Below are positions 36,987 to 45,306 of a DNA stretch of 64,000 nucleotides, piece after piece (the first letter of the stretch is position 1; every line of letters starts with the position of its first letter). The notes beneath the pieces were generated by a model. That model was not told where the DNA came from, did not search any database, and saw only the letters and a program-made list of their open reading frames with translations. Location: positions 992,001-1,056,000 of the forward strand of contig JAIXWY010000011.1 of the NCBI GenBank assembly GCA_027490995.1, read 5' to 3'. Source of the DNA: Opitutaceae bacterium (GTDB taxonomy: Bacteria > Verrucomicrobiota > Verrucomicrobiia > Opitutales > Opitutaceae). The position numbers were made by a program, and so were the translations under genes.

Positions 36987-37616
36987 TCAGGCCCGCTTTG
37001 TCCCGTCACACCTGAGATGCGGCACGACCCACTCACGCAGCGTCCGCAGGGACTCGTCCGGCGTCTGCTCCTCCGTCCGCAGGGTCCACGCTCCCTCGTC
37101 CACCTCCGGCACCTCAAAGCCCGAGTCCCGTCCCGTGAACTGGGCCACGGCACCCGACGCCGCCTTGGCGTAGAGTCCCTTGGGATCGCGACGCGCACAG
37201 GTCTCAAACGATGCGTCGACCCACACGGGGAGGTAGTCGGCTGACCCCACGATCTCCCGCACCAGCGCCCGATGCCTCGCCAGCGGCGTGATGAACGAAG
37301 CCACCACCACCATCCCCGCTTCCACAAATAGCTTCGCCACCTCCGCCACCCGACGCAGGTTTTCGGCCCGATCATCGTCGCTGAACCCCAAGCCCCGGTT
37401 AAGTCCCGAGCGTAGATTATCCCCATCCAGCAGGTGGGTCGTAAAACCGTCCGCCAGCAGCGCCCGCTCCAAACCGTTCGCGAGGGTGCTCTTACCCGCC
37501 CCACTCAAACCAAAAAGCCAAATCACCCGCGCCTTCTGTTTCAGGCGACGCTCCTTCTCCGCCCGCGAAACCACGCGGTCGAAGATAGGATGAAGGTGAG
37601 TGCCGGGAGTGTCCAC
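36987..37616 (-). CDS. cysC: Adenylylsulfate kinase
   Basis: A 209-residue kinase that phosphorylates APS to PAPS. Walker A GLSGAGKST spans residues 36-44; the DGDNLRSGLNRGLGFSDDDR substrate loop and FITPLARHR, including the conserved serine region, are intact. The start is probably a GTG (37614-37616), giving MDTPGTHLHPIFDR. It heads the operon; upstream lies a 197-bp gap with an AT-rich inverted repeat. PAPS reductase and sulfite reductase genes are not in the window. Confidence 0.94.
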   Translation of the reverse strand: MDTPGTHLHPIFDRVVSRAEKERRLKQKARVIWLFGLSGAGKSTLANGLERALLADGFTTHLLDGDNLRSGLNRGLGFSDDDRAENLRRVAEVAKLFVEAGMVVVASFITPLARHRALVREIVGSADYLPVWVDASFETCARRDPKGLYAKAASGAVAQFTGRDSGFEVPEVDEGAWTLRTEEQTPDESLRTLREWVVPHLRCDGTKRA

Positions 37617-37642
37617 TTTAGTTGAGTGAGTTGATGAACTTA

Positions 37643-37656
37643 GATTTGATTAAATC
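37643..37656. promoter_or_regulatory. AT-rich inverted repeat upstream of cysC
   Basis: GATTTGATTAAATC (arms GATTT and AAATC) lies 27 bp before the cysC start, in a locally AT-rich stretch that stands out from the GC-rich surroundings. It could be an operator or part of the promoter of the sulfate-activation operon. No regulator gene is adjacent. Confidence 0.3.
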
Positions 37657-37813
37657 CCAAGCAAGCCCAAATCCCTCCGCGAGGAGGTGATGGGGCGGTA
37701 AGTCACGCGTGATCAATAAATCCCATGGTTCGGGCGCCATTGGCCCATCGCACGATCGATGAGTGAGTAGGTCGGCGACGGGTTCCTCGGTCAAGGCTCA
37801 CTCCCGCGCCGGT

Positions 37814-38473
37814 CTACCGGTATCCGCTGTCGGTTGCGACGCCCTGAGCGGGTCTTCCCTGTTTTGCCTCCGCACTCCGACGAAGCCGCTCCCGAATCCG
37901 CGCGCGCAGCCGTTCGGCCTGTTTCGGTAAGGGAGCCAGCTGCGCGGCTCGTGCCAAGGCCCGCTCCGCACCTTCCAGATCCCCCAGTTCCCACCCGCGC
38001 AGCCAGCCGATCTCGAGGGGAATCACGAACGCCATGGGGTGAAGGTTCTCGGCTTCGGCCAAAAAACGCAACGCCTCCTCCAGCGCCCGGCGTCGCTGCG
38101 CCAGGTCGCCTCCCGACCACTGCGGCACATCGAACGCCAGCATCCGCGCCCCCTCGACCCAGTAGCCAAGCTGCTCAGGGCGCAACGCGAGGGTCCACGC
38201 CAGAGCGCGCCGCAGTTCCTGCGCGTCCTGTCGTTCCCACGCCCGCCACGCCTCCACCCAGAACCATCCCGCCGCCACTCGACGGAGGCCCGATGGCAAA
38301 CCCTGCGCCACTGCCTGCGGGGGCGACCACACCACCCGCTCCCGTCCGCGCCACGCGTCGCGCTGCTCCCCCGATCGCCCATCTCGCACGGACACCCAGG
38401 AGCCGAGCGCGCCCATCCCGAGGACCAACAACACCGCTGTCCCCACGACCGCACCGCGCCACCCGTCACTCAC
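37814..38473 (-). CDS. Uncharacterised membrane-anchored repeat protein in an ABC exporter operon
   Basis: A 219-residue protein if started at the GTG 38471-38473, which overlaps the preceding gene by 8 bp. One N-terminal membrane helix (VVGTAVLLVLGMGALGSWV) is followed by an external or periplasmic domain of paired helices resembling TPR repeats (ALAWTLALRPEQLGYWVEGA, ALRFLAEAENLHPMAFV, ALARAAQLAPLPKQAERL). I do not recognise a family. By position it works with the ABC-2-type transporter upstream. A longer form starting at 38569 would run inside the neighbour and is unlikely. Confidence 0.6.
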   Translation of the reverse strand: MSDGWRGAVVGTAVLLVLGMGALGSWVSVRDGRSGEQRDAWRGRERVVWSPPQAVAQGLPSGLRRVAAGWFWVEAWRAWERQDAQELRRALAWTLALRPEQLGYWVEGARMLAFDVPQWSGGDLAQRRRALEEALRFLAEAENLHPMAFVIPLEIGWLRGWELGDLEGAERALARAAQLAPLPKQAERLRARIRERLRRSAEAKQGRPAQGVATDSGYR

Positions 38474-39284
38474 GAGAGCACACCCTCCAGCACCCCACGC
38501 TCGCCCAGCCCCCAAGGACGGCGCACTCGGCCACCCGCAGTCGCGGCCCATCGGCTCCGCCGTGGGCAATCCACTCAGCGGACACCTCTAGTGCCGCAAA
38601 ATCCGGCGTCACCGCCGCGCAGGCGGTCCACCCCATCGCACTCCATCCTCCTGAATCCGCAAGAACGCTCATCAAGGGATGGAGGTGCCCGAGCAGCAGC
38701 ACACCGGCCGCAGCGACCGTCGCGTTCGATGGGGTGCGCGAGAGCGCCGCGATGCTGAGGGCAAGGACCGCCATCGCGGTGAGCTTAAGCCACATCCAGC
38801 CCAATGCCATGACGCCCCGCACCCCGCGGTCGCGCGTAAGTGCACCGTCCTCCGAAGCCAGCACCACCGCCACCGCAAAAACGGCACACAGGCCCAACGC
38901 GAGGACGGCTGCGGCGAGACCGTGGACGACCAGCCAGCGCCGCAGGTCCACCGCCGTCGCCAGAACGCCCCGCCCCCAGCCGTTGATGACATCCGCGAAC
39001 CATGCCTGGACGGTCACGATCAGAGCCAACACGCCTCCCGCCGCGCTCAACGCCGCCATGCCGAGGTCCAACGTCAACGTCCACCGATCCACTTCGGTCA
39101 CCCAACCGCGGAGGCTGTGTGCGACGCTCACCACCCCACCCGCGCCCGCCAAGGCCGCGAGGTACAGGCGCTCCCGCATCGCCGCCCGAATCCGCAACCT
39201 CACGAGGCAAGCGATCTCACCGCAGCCGCGCGCCCCCCGCAAAACGGATCGCCCCGCCGCGAGACATCCCCGCGCCACGTTCAT
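38466..39284 (-). CDS. ABC-2-type transporter membrane subunit
   Basis: A 272-residue polytopic protein with about six hydrophobic helices (for example AGGVLALIVTVQAWFADVI and VLALGLCAVFAVAVVLAS). It starts at the ATG immediately after the ATPase stop codon, so the two are coupled. It is likely the permease of an exporter or membrane-remodelling complex; the substrate is unknown. Sequence similarity to named families is weak, so the call rests on topology and the adjacent ATPase. Confidence 0.65.
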   Translation of the reverse strand: MNVARGCLAAGRSVLRGARGCGEIACLVRLRIRAAMRERLYLAALAGAGGVVSVAHSLRGWVTEVDRWTLTLDLGMAALSAAGGVLALIVTVQAWFADVINGWGRGVLATAVDLRRWLVVHGLAAAVLALGLCAVFAVAVVLASEDGALTRDRGVRGVMALGWMWLKLTAMAVLALSIAALSRTPSNATVAAAGVLLLGHLHPLMSVLADSGGWSAMGWTACAAVTPDFAALEVSAEWIAHGGADGPRLRVAECAVLGGWASVGCWRVCSRE

Positions 39285-39950
39285 TCAGCGGTGTGTCGTT
39301 CGCTCGTCCACCGTCCGCCCGTCCGCGAGCCAGACCATGCGGTCACAAAGCCCCGCCAACTCCGGACTGCGGTGCGCCGTCAGCAGCACGGTACACCCGT
39401 CTTTCCGCAGCTCCGCGAGAAGCGCGACCATCCGCGCGGCGCCCTCATCATCGAGCGGCGAAAGGGGCTCGTCCAGAAGCAGCAGCTCGGGTGCACGCAA
39501 CAACACGACCGCCAAACCCAATCGCTGCGCCTGCCCCCGAGAAAGTCCTGCCACCGGGTCTCCCCCGCGTCCTGCCAGTCCCACCCGTGCGAGAGCGTCC
39601 GTAGTGAAGCCCAGTCCCACCGCACGCCGGGCTTCGCCCAGCCGAGCGGCGATGGACAGCACCTCGCCCACCGTCAGAAACCCCGGAAGAGAACAGACGT
39701 CCGGAACATATCCGACTTTACGATACAGTGATGAAGCCGGCCGCGCGCAGCCCCAGAGACGACACACTCCCGCCGTCGGCCGCAGCAAACCCGCCGCGAT
39801 GCGGAGGACCGTGCTCTTGCCTGATCCATTCGCCCCCAAGATGGCCACCACCTCGCCAGCCCCGACGCGCAGAGAAAAATCGTCCAGCGCCCGCCTCGCG
39901 GGACTCCACGGGGCGCGGCGATAACTCCGCCCCACCCCCGCAAACTCCAT
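39285..39950 (-). CDS. ABC transporter ATP-binding protein
   Basis: A 221-residue single-domain ATPase. Walker A is GANGSGKST, the signature is GLSRGQAQRLGLAV (SRGQ replacing SGGQ), Walker B is ELLLLDEPLSPL, and the H-loop is LLTAHR. The ATG at 39948-39950 is preferred; an upstream GTG at 39977 would add nine residues. It groups with exporter-type ATPases such as CcmA/NatA and forms a three-gene leftward unit with the membrane subunit and the repeat protein. Confidence 0.87.
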   Translation of the reverse strand: MEFAGVGRSYRRAPWSPARRALDDFSLRVGAGEVVAILGANGSGKSTVLRIAAGLLRPTAGVCRLWGCARPASSLYRKVGYVPDVCSLPGFLTVGEVLSIAARLGEARRAVGLGFTTDALARVGLAGRGGDPVAGLSRGQAQRLGLAVVLLRAPELLLLDEPLSPLDDEGAARMVALLAELRKDGCTVLLTAHRSPELAGLCDRMVWLADGRTVDERTTHR

Positions 39951-40015
39951 CACCGGATCCGTCCGCCCGCCGTGCACGTCCGCTCCTCCCCCCGAACCGC
40001 AACGCCTCGCGCCAC

Positions 40016-40291
40016 CTAGGCGATCACGAACCCGCGATGCTCAGCCGCCCGCCGCTGCGTGGAGCGCTCCGTTTTCCGAATGTGGCCGTGCATACGCTCG
40101 CCCAAGGCGAGGACAAAGGCCTCCACCTCGCTAGGTTCGCCCTCGACGCTGACTTCAACCCGCCCGTCCGCGAGATTGCGCACCCAGCCCGCGACCTCGT
40201 ACTCGCGAGCCACCTGCAAGGCCGCGAAACGAAATCCCACTCCCTGAACGTGGCCGGAAAAAAACACCGATTCGTGGTGAACGAGACTCAT
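40016..40291 (-). CDS. acyP: Acylphosphatase
   Basis: A 91-residue enzyme hydrolysing carboxyl-phosphate bonds. The motif GHVQGVGFR with catalytic Arg21 and the downstream VRNLADGRVEV with Asn39 are both present, which is the complete active site. The start ATG at 40289-40291 fits the usual length. It stands alone, divergent from the gene at 40441. Confidence 0.93.
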   Translation of the reverse strand: MSLVHHESVFFSGHVQGVGFRFAALQVAREYEVAGWVRNLADGRVEVSVEGEPSEVEAFVLALGERMHGHIRKTERSTQRRAAEHRGFVIA

Positions 40292-40355
40292 GGAAAGCGC
40301 GCATCCTTGCGTGGACGTAGGACTAAAATCAATCGCAATCGTATTACATCTAAAT

Positions 40356-40378
40356 CCGGGCTCCTTCGCCCGGGTTTT
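40356..40378 (+). terminator. Intrinsic-terminator-like hairpin in the leader of the 40441 gene
   Basis: CCGGGC (40356-40361) pairs with GCCCGG (40368-40373), followed by GTTTT. It points rightward although no rightward gene ends nearby; the next start codon is 63 bp further. It could be an attenuator in the leader, or it could end antisense transcription of acyP. Confidence 0.45.
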
Positions 40379-40440
40379 CGCGTTGCGTTTCCAAACCATG
40401 GGCCTTCGCTCCCTCTCACGGTCCCCGACCGTTCTAACGA

Positions 40441-41133
40441 ATGAGCAATCCCGAATCCGACGGTCCTTCTGACAACGAATGGGAGGACCGGGGAGAACTG
40501 GCTTGGAACGAGTTCGATTGGGAGAATTACCTGCGTGATCAGGATGAAATCCTGCAGCGGTACGTGAAGCTCTACGATAAGAGCGCCGGACGCCCCGATC
40601 GGATTGATCATGTGGCGCAGGGCATGGGCTGGGACGAGGGCGACTGGAGTTCCGAGGAGGAAGCGCCGGAAGCGCCGACCAATCCGGCAACCGACGGCGC
40701 CGACGCGGAAGACTCCGATCCGTACACGCTGCTGAAGAACCCGATCTTCATCGCGACGAAAGCCATCTATCTCACGCTGCAGCGCACGTGGGAAAAAGCC
40801 GCGATCGATCCAGCCAAGTTGCCGCAGCGCAGCGCGTTACTTGTCGCCTCGTCGCTGCACCGCGGCGAGCAACAAGCTACGCTCGCGATCCAAGCCCTCG
40901 ACTTCGGGGATTACGCGATGGCGATCAGCCTGCTGAAACGCGCCCTCCGCGAACTCAATCTGACGCTCGCCCTGCTCGGGGATGTCGCGTTGGAAGAGGC
41001 CCGCGCCGTAACAGCTCTCCGCGAAGACATGATCCCGCGGCTCTTTGATCTGCGCGAAATCTGGCTGCGCGTGATGGCGGAGTGCCGCGACGAACTCGAT
41101 CGTCCGGTCGACGACGAAGACTCCGCCAACTGA
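40441..41133 (+). CDS. Conserved-looking acidic protein of unknown function
   Basis: A 230-residue soluble protein. The N-terminal third is very acidic and tryptophan-rich (NEFDWENYLRDQDEILQRYV). A linker rich in Asp/Glu/Ala follows, and the C-terminal half is helical (TLLKNPIFIATKAIYLTLQ, GDYAMAISLLKRALRELNLT). No signal peptide, membrane helix or known motif is visible. Codon use and frame quality leave no doubt that it is coding. I do not recognise the family; it may be lineage-specific. It is followed 150 bp later by the sigma factor. Confidence 0.75.
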   Translation: MSNPESDGPSDNEWEDRGELAWNEFDWENYLRDQDEILQRYVKLYDKSAGRPDRIDHVAQGMGWDEGDWSSEEEAPEAPTNPATDGADAEDSDPYTLLKNPIFIATKAIYLTLQRTWEKAAIDPAKLPQRSALLVASSLHRGEQQATLAIQALDFGDYAMAISLLKRALRELNLTLALLGDVALEEARAVTALREDMIPRLFDLREIWLRVMAECRDELDRPVDDEDSAN

Positions 41134-41283
41134 CCGGCGTCCCCGCCGTCCAGTTAGGCTTGCGTGGGCGTCGCCCAAAGATGGAATGAGGCTTTCGCGT
41201 GGGCCTCCCTCCCGACTCCACCCCTCGCCCGTCCGCCACGGTCCAGCGAACCGTGCGCTCCCGCATCAGCGCGCCCTAAACTG

Positions 41284-41907
41284 ATGCCTCCGCGCTCTGG
41301 CACGCTTACCCTTCCGGATCCGATCGATCCCGCCCAGGCGCAGCACGATCTCGATCTGCTCCGACGCACCGCCAAGGGAGATCGCGCCGCCTTTGCCGGA
41401 TTATACGACCGCTTTTCACGTCCGCTCTTCTCCACCGCCCTGCGGATCCTTGGCGACTCCCGCGAAGCCGAGGACGTCGTTCACGACGTATTTCTGACGC
41501 TGTGGCAGCGGTCGATGGAGTTCTCCGAAGACCGAGGCAGCCCGTTCAGCTGGGCGGTCACGATGACGCGCAACCGCGCAATCGATCGCGTACGCCAGCG
41601 TCGCCGACGTGCAGAGATCCTCGCCGATACCCCACCCGCCGATCTGGGCTACGGCGAGACCGGCGCGAACACGCCGGCGGACTCGGCGGAAGCACTGCAG
41701 GCGCGCGAACGAGCCGGGGCGGTGCGGCAGGCGCTTTCCACGCTCCCCGACGACCAGCAGCAGGCGGTCGAATTGGCCTTCTTCAGCGGCCTGACCCAAC
41801 AGGAAATCGCGACCAACCTCCACCAACCCCTCGGAACCGTAAAGGCCAGGATCCGCCGCGGCCTGCTCAAACTGCGCGATGCGCTCGTCGGCAAGAGCCA
41901 GCCATGA
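41284..41907 (+). CDS. ECF-type RNA polymerase sigma factor (SigK-like)
   Basis: A 207-residue sigma-70-family protein. Region 2 is seen as YDRFSRPLFSTALRILGDS and AEDVVHDVFLTLWQR, and the region 2.4 stretch as FSWAVTMTRNRAIDRVRQRR. Region 4 is the HTH in LPDDQQQAVELAFFSGLTQQEIA and PLGTVKARIRRGLLKLRD. The ATG at 41284 is preferred. It overlaps by 4 bp a tiny gene encoding an anti-sigma domain, the usual partner arrangement. Confidence 0.92.
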   Translation: MPPRSGTLTLPDPIDPAQAQHDLDLLRRTAKGDRAAFAGLYDRFSRPLFSTALRILGDSREAEDVVHDVFLTLWQRSMEFSEDRGSPFSWAVTMTRNRAIDRVRQRRRRAEILADTPPADLGYGETGANTPADSAEALQARERAGAVRQALSTLPDDQQQAVELAFFSGLTQQEIATNLHQPLGTVKARIRRGLLKLRDALVGKSQP

Positions 41908-42146
41908 GTCCGGAGGAACTCGCTGAGCAACTGGCCTGCCTCGAGGCCCTCGATCTGCTTGAGCCCTCCGAAGGCGTGACGCTGGCCACCTTGACCCACC
42001 AGAAGATCGGCCTCTCCGCATTCCAGCGCGACATGCGCGAGGTCGTGGGCCAACTCGCGTGGCTCGCCCCAGCAGGAGATCCGCCAGATCGGCTCCGTGC
42101 GCGGATCCTTGCGGCACCGCTCCACCGCCGCCGCACCGCGCTTTAG
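41904..42146 (+). CDS. Miniature soluble anti-sigma factor (RskA N-terminal domain only)
   Basis: An 80-residue protein whose start overlaps the sigma factor stop (ATGA). It resembles the sigma-binding domain of RskA-type anti-sigma factors: helical ELAEQLACLEALDLLEPSEG, then the end PPDRLRARILAAP that normally leads into the membrane helix. The transmembrane segment and periplasmic domain are missing; the gene stops cleanly at residue 80. There is no zinc motif. Either the protein is a true soluble anti-sigma factor or a gene remnant; the clean coupling favours the former. Confidence 0.75.
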   Translation: MSPEELAEQLACLEALDLLEPSEGVTLATLTHQKIGLSAFQRDMREVVGQLAWLAPAGDPPDRLRARILAAPLHRRRTAL

Positions 42147-42194
42147 ACTCTTGCACTCCCTTCGCGAGACAAGGAAACTTGCTTCCCGTTTTCT

Positions 42195-43382
42195 ATGGTC
42201 ATCAAACCCAAGATCCGCGGCTTCGTTTGCATCACCGCTCACCCGCAGGGATGCGCCGCCCACGTCCAGGAGCAGATCAATCTAGTCAAGTCTCGCGGCC
42301 CCTTGAAGAACGGTCCGCGCAACGTGCTCGTGATCGGAGCCTCGACGGGCTACGGCCTGGCCTCCCGCATTGCCGCGGCCTTCGGCTCCGGGGCCAATAC
42401 GCTCGGTATCTTCTTTGAGCGCCCGTCCGAGGAGGACCGCCCCGCCACGCCCGGATGGTACAACACGATCGCCTTCTCCGACGCCGCCCGAGCGGCGGGT
42501 CTCAAAGCACTGAACATCAACGGAGACGCCTTCTCGGACGACATCAAGCGGCAGGCCATCGACTTGATTCGCCGTGAACTGGGGCCGATCGATCTCATCG
42601 TCTATTCGCTCGCTTCACCCCGGCGCACCCACCCGCGTACCGGCGCCGTCCACAAGTCCGTGCTGAAGCCGGTCGGACAAAGCTACACCAACAAGACGGT
42701 GGACACCGACAAGGGTATCGTCAGCCAGATCACCATCGAGCCGGCCAACGAAGCGGAGATCGCCGACACCGCCGCCGTGATGGGCGGCGAAGACTGGGAA
42801 ATGTGGATCGACGCGCTCCTCGCCGAGGGCTTGGTCGCCCCGGGCGCAACGTCGATGGCCTACAGCTACATCGGGCCCGAGGTTACGTGGGCGATCTACA
42901 AGAACGGCACCATCGGTCTCGCAAAGAACGATCTTGAGCGTGCCGCGCGCAAGATCGACGCCAGCCTCAAGGCGCACGGTTACGGCCGCGCGTTCATCTC
43001 GGTCAACAAGGCCCTCGTCACCCAAGCCAGCTCCGCCATCCCGGTGGTGCCGCTGTACATCTCGATCCTCTACAAGATCATGAAGGCGAATGGCACGCAC
43101 GAAGGCTGCATCGAGCAGATCCAACGTCTCTTCGCCACCCAGCTCTATGGGGGCGCGGGGCTCCAATTTGACGACCAAGGCCGCGTACGCATCGACGACT
43201 GGGAGATGCGCCCCGAGATCCAAGCCGAGGTCGCCCGCATCTGGCCCCAGGTCACCACGGAAAACCTCGCTTCATTCACCGACATCGCCGGCTACCGCAG
43301 CGAATTCCTCAAACTGTTCGGTTTCGGGATCCCCGGCATCAACTACGAGGCAGAGGTGGAACCCCACCTCCCGCTCACCTGA
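42195..43382 (+). CDS. fabV: Trans-2-enoyl-ACP/CoA reductase (NADH), FabV type
   Basis: A 395-residue single-domain short-chain-dehydrogenase relative that completes each fatty-acid elongation cycle. The FabV N-terminus (VIKPKIRGFVCITAHPQGC), the NADH-binding GASTGYGLASRIAAAFG and the active-site YIGPEVTWAIYKNGTIGLAK with its Tyr-X8-Lys are present. FabV enzymes are triclosan-tolerant by family knowledge. The gene is preceded by AAGGAA at 42171-42176, one of the few purine-rich leaders here, and ends before a bidirectional terminator. Confidence 0.96.
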   Translation: MVIKPKIRGFVCITAHPQGCAAHVQEQINLVKSRGPLKNGPRNVLVIGASTGYGLASRIAAAFGSGANTLGIFFERPSEEDRPATPGWYNTIAFSDAARAAGLKALNINGDAFSDDIKRQAIDLIRRELGPIDLIVYSLASPRRTHPRTGAVHKSVLKPVGQSYTNKTVDTDKGIVSQITIEPANEAEIADTAAVMGGEDWEMWIDALLAEGLVAPGATSMAYSYIGPEVTWAIYKNGTIGLAKNDLERAARKIDASLKAHGYGRAFISVNKALVTQASSAIPVVPLYISILYKIMKANGTHEGCIEQIQRLFATQLYGGAGLQFDDQGRVRIDDWEMRPEIQAEVARIWPQVTTENLASFTDIAGYRSEFLKLFGFGIPGINYEAEVEPHLPLT

Positions 43383-43414
43383 CCGCCGCGAAGCGATTCG
43401 TCCGACCCGGACAC

Positions 43415-43442
43415 AAAAAAGCCCGCTTCCGCGGGCTTTTTT
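43415..43442. terminator. Bidirectional intrinsic terminator between fabV and ndk
   Basis: AAAAAAGCCCGC-TTCC-GCGGGCTTTTTT is symmetrical, giving a 6-bp GC stem with A/T tracts on both sides. It ends fabV rightward and ndk leftward. Confidence 0.93.
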
Positions 43443-43478
43443 CATGGCGCGGTAAACCCGTGCCGAAACTGGCTTTGC

Positions 43479-43895
43479 TCAGGCGAAGAGCTCGCCCGGA
43501 CGGAAGAAACGCGCGAGTTCGATGCGCGCATTTTCGTCGCTGTCCGAGGCATGCACGACGTTCGTCATCATGTCGGTGCCAAAGTCGCCGCGGATCGTGC
43601 CCTTCGGGGCCTTGCGCGAGTCGGTCGGCCCGAGCAGGTCGCGAACCCGAGCGACCGCATCCTGACCCCGCAGGGCCAGCACAATCACCGGACGGGAGCC
43701 CATGAACTGCTCGATCTCCGGGTAGAAGGGCTTGCTCGCCACGTGCGCATAGTGGTCGCGGAGGATCTCCGGCGTCAGCCGGATCATCTTCGCGCCAATG
43801 ATTTCAAAGCCGGCCTTCTCAAAGCGGTCCACTACGCTTCCCGCGAGTTTCTTCGCCATGCAATCCGGCTTCAGGATGATCAAGGTATTGGTCAT
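43479..43895 (-). CDS. ndk: Nucleoside diphosphate kinase
   Basis: A 138-residue housekeeping enzyme that equilibrates NTP pools through a phospho-histidine. The active site NVVHASDS has catalytic His115; TLIILKPDCM at the N-terminus and the RPVIVLALRGQDAV segment are typical. It is monocistronic, ending at the shared terminator. The 284 bp upstream (43896-44179) show no gene. Confidence 0.97.
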   Translation of the reverse strand: MTNTLIILKPDCMAKKLAGSVVDRFEKAGFEIIGAKMIRLTPEILRDHYAHVASKPFYPEIEQFMGSRPVIVLALRGQDAVARVRDLLGPTDSRKAPKGTIRGDFGTDMMTNVVHASDSDENARIELARFFRPGELFA

Positions 43896-44179
43896 GATTC
43901 GTTCAGATAAGGTGAGAGACTAGGTCAGAATCGACGGGCCGGAGCCCTTCGCCGCAGGTCTACCCGCTACGACCTTCGCTTGAGCCTCGGACGATACGGA
44001 GCCCAAGGCTCCCTATCCTCACGGGCGCGAAGACCACGTGCAGTCCTGCAGGGTCGCAACCGTGGCGAGCCCCGACCAGCATGGCGAGCCTCAAAACGGC
44101 CCGGCGGACGGCGTCGCCATGCGTTCGCCGTTGCAATCGGAAGTCTCTTGGAGACGCTGTCTCTCCACTTTCGTACACT

Positions 44180-45265
44180 ATGGGCCTGCTCGACTACCTC
44201 AAAACCCAGTTTCTCGAGATCATTCAATGGGAGGACGATTCGCGCGACACGCTGTCGTGGCGCTTTCCCGATCAGGACAAGGAGATCAAGCGGGGCGCGC
44301 AGCTCATCGTCCGCGAATCACAGACCGCCCAGTTCGTGTATCTCGGCCAGTACGGCGACACGTTCGGCCCCGGTAAGCACACGTTGGTCACCGACAACAT
44401 TCCGATCCTCAGCACGCTGAAGGGTTGGAAGTACGGGCTGGAGAGCCCGTTCAAAGCAGACGTCTATTTCGTCAACACGCGGCTCTTCACCGGAAACAAA
44501 TGGGGCACCGCCAATCCGGTCATGATGCGTGATCCGGATTTCGGGATCGTACGCCTCCGGGCCTACGGCACCTATGACTTTCGCATCGTTGACGTGAAGT
44601 CATTCCTCCGTGAGGTCGCCGGGACGGACCATCATTTCCGTCTCGACGAATTCGCCGACACGATGCGGTCGCGGCTGGTCAGCGTGTTCACCGACGCGCT
44701 CGCGACCGCTCATGTGCCCGCCCTCGATATCGCCACGCGCTACTCGGAGCTCGGGGACGCGCTGCTGCCGATCATCAATCCCGCGTTGCGCGAGAAGTAC
44801 GGCTTGGAAATGAGCAGCTTCATCATCGAGAACATTTCTCTGCCCCCTGAGGTCGAGAAGGCCATCGATAAGCGCTCCAGCATGGCGGCGATCGGTAATC
44901 TCAATGATTACGTGAAGCTGCAGATGGCCGAGGGCCTCGCGAAGGGCTCCGGTGGTGGCACGGCCGGCGCCGCGGCGGAAATCGCGATGGGCTTCGGCCT
45001 AGCGCAGCAACTCATGAACCAGCCCGGCGGGATGCTCGGCGCCCAGACGACTCCGCCTGCGGCCGGCGCTCCCACCCCAGCCGCACCGCCGCCCGTCGCG
45101 CCCCCGGTGATCGCTCTCCTGAGCCCCGCCGAGGTCGCCCACGCACTCAATGTCAGCGAGGCCGATGTGCTCGCCGAACTCACCGCCGGCACCCTCAAGG
45201 GCCGCAAGATCGGCTCCGCTTGGCGCGTGTCCCGCGCGGCCCTCGAGGATTTCCTCAAGGGCTAG
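44180..45265 (+). CDS. SPFH/virion-core domain protein with C-terminal helix-turn-helix (YdjI-like)
   Basis: A 361-residue protein. Residues 1-260 form the SPFH (YdjI/virion-core) domain: SWRFPDQDKEIKRGAQLIVR, QYGDTFGPGKHTLVTDNIP and EMSSFIIENISLPPEV are clear. A Gly/Ala/Pro linker (about 275-310) leads to a C-terminal HTH_17/excisionase-like module, LSPAEVAHALNVSEADVLAEL. SPFH proteins scaffold membranes; in B. subtilis YdjI is recruited by the zinc-ribbon protein YdjG. A similar zinc-ribbon gene follows here within 50 bp. The HTH may bind DNA or, as in other YdjI-like proteins, act as a protein-interaction domain. Confidence 0.82.
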   Translation: MGLLDYLKTQFLEIIQWEDDSRDTLSWRFPDQDKEIKRGAQLIVRESQTAQFVYLGQYGDTFGPGKHTLVTDNIPILSTLKGWKYGLESPFKADVYFVNTRLFTGNKWGTANPVMMRDPDFGIVRLRAYGTYDFRIVDVKSFLREVAGTDHHFRLDEFADTMRSRLVSVFTDALATAHVPALDIATRYSELGDALLPIINPALREKYGLEMSSFIIENISLPPEVEKAIDKRSSMAAIGNLNDYVKLQMAEGLAKGSGGGTAGAAAEIAMGFGLAQQLMNQPGGMLGAQTTPPAAGAPTPAAPPPVAPPVIALLSPAEVAHALNVSEADVLAELTAGTLKGRKIGSAWRVSRAALEDFLKG

Positions 45266-45306
45266 TCTTTACTCGTCCACCGAGCGGCCGCCCCCGCATC
45301 CCGGTC

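Noticed and set aside
37834..39924. A 696-codon plus-strand frame opposite the ABC exporter genes
   Set aside because: It has Pro/Arg/Ser/Thr-rich low-complexity translation; the minus strand carries Walker A, signature and Walker B motifs in order.
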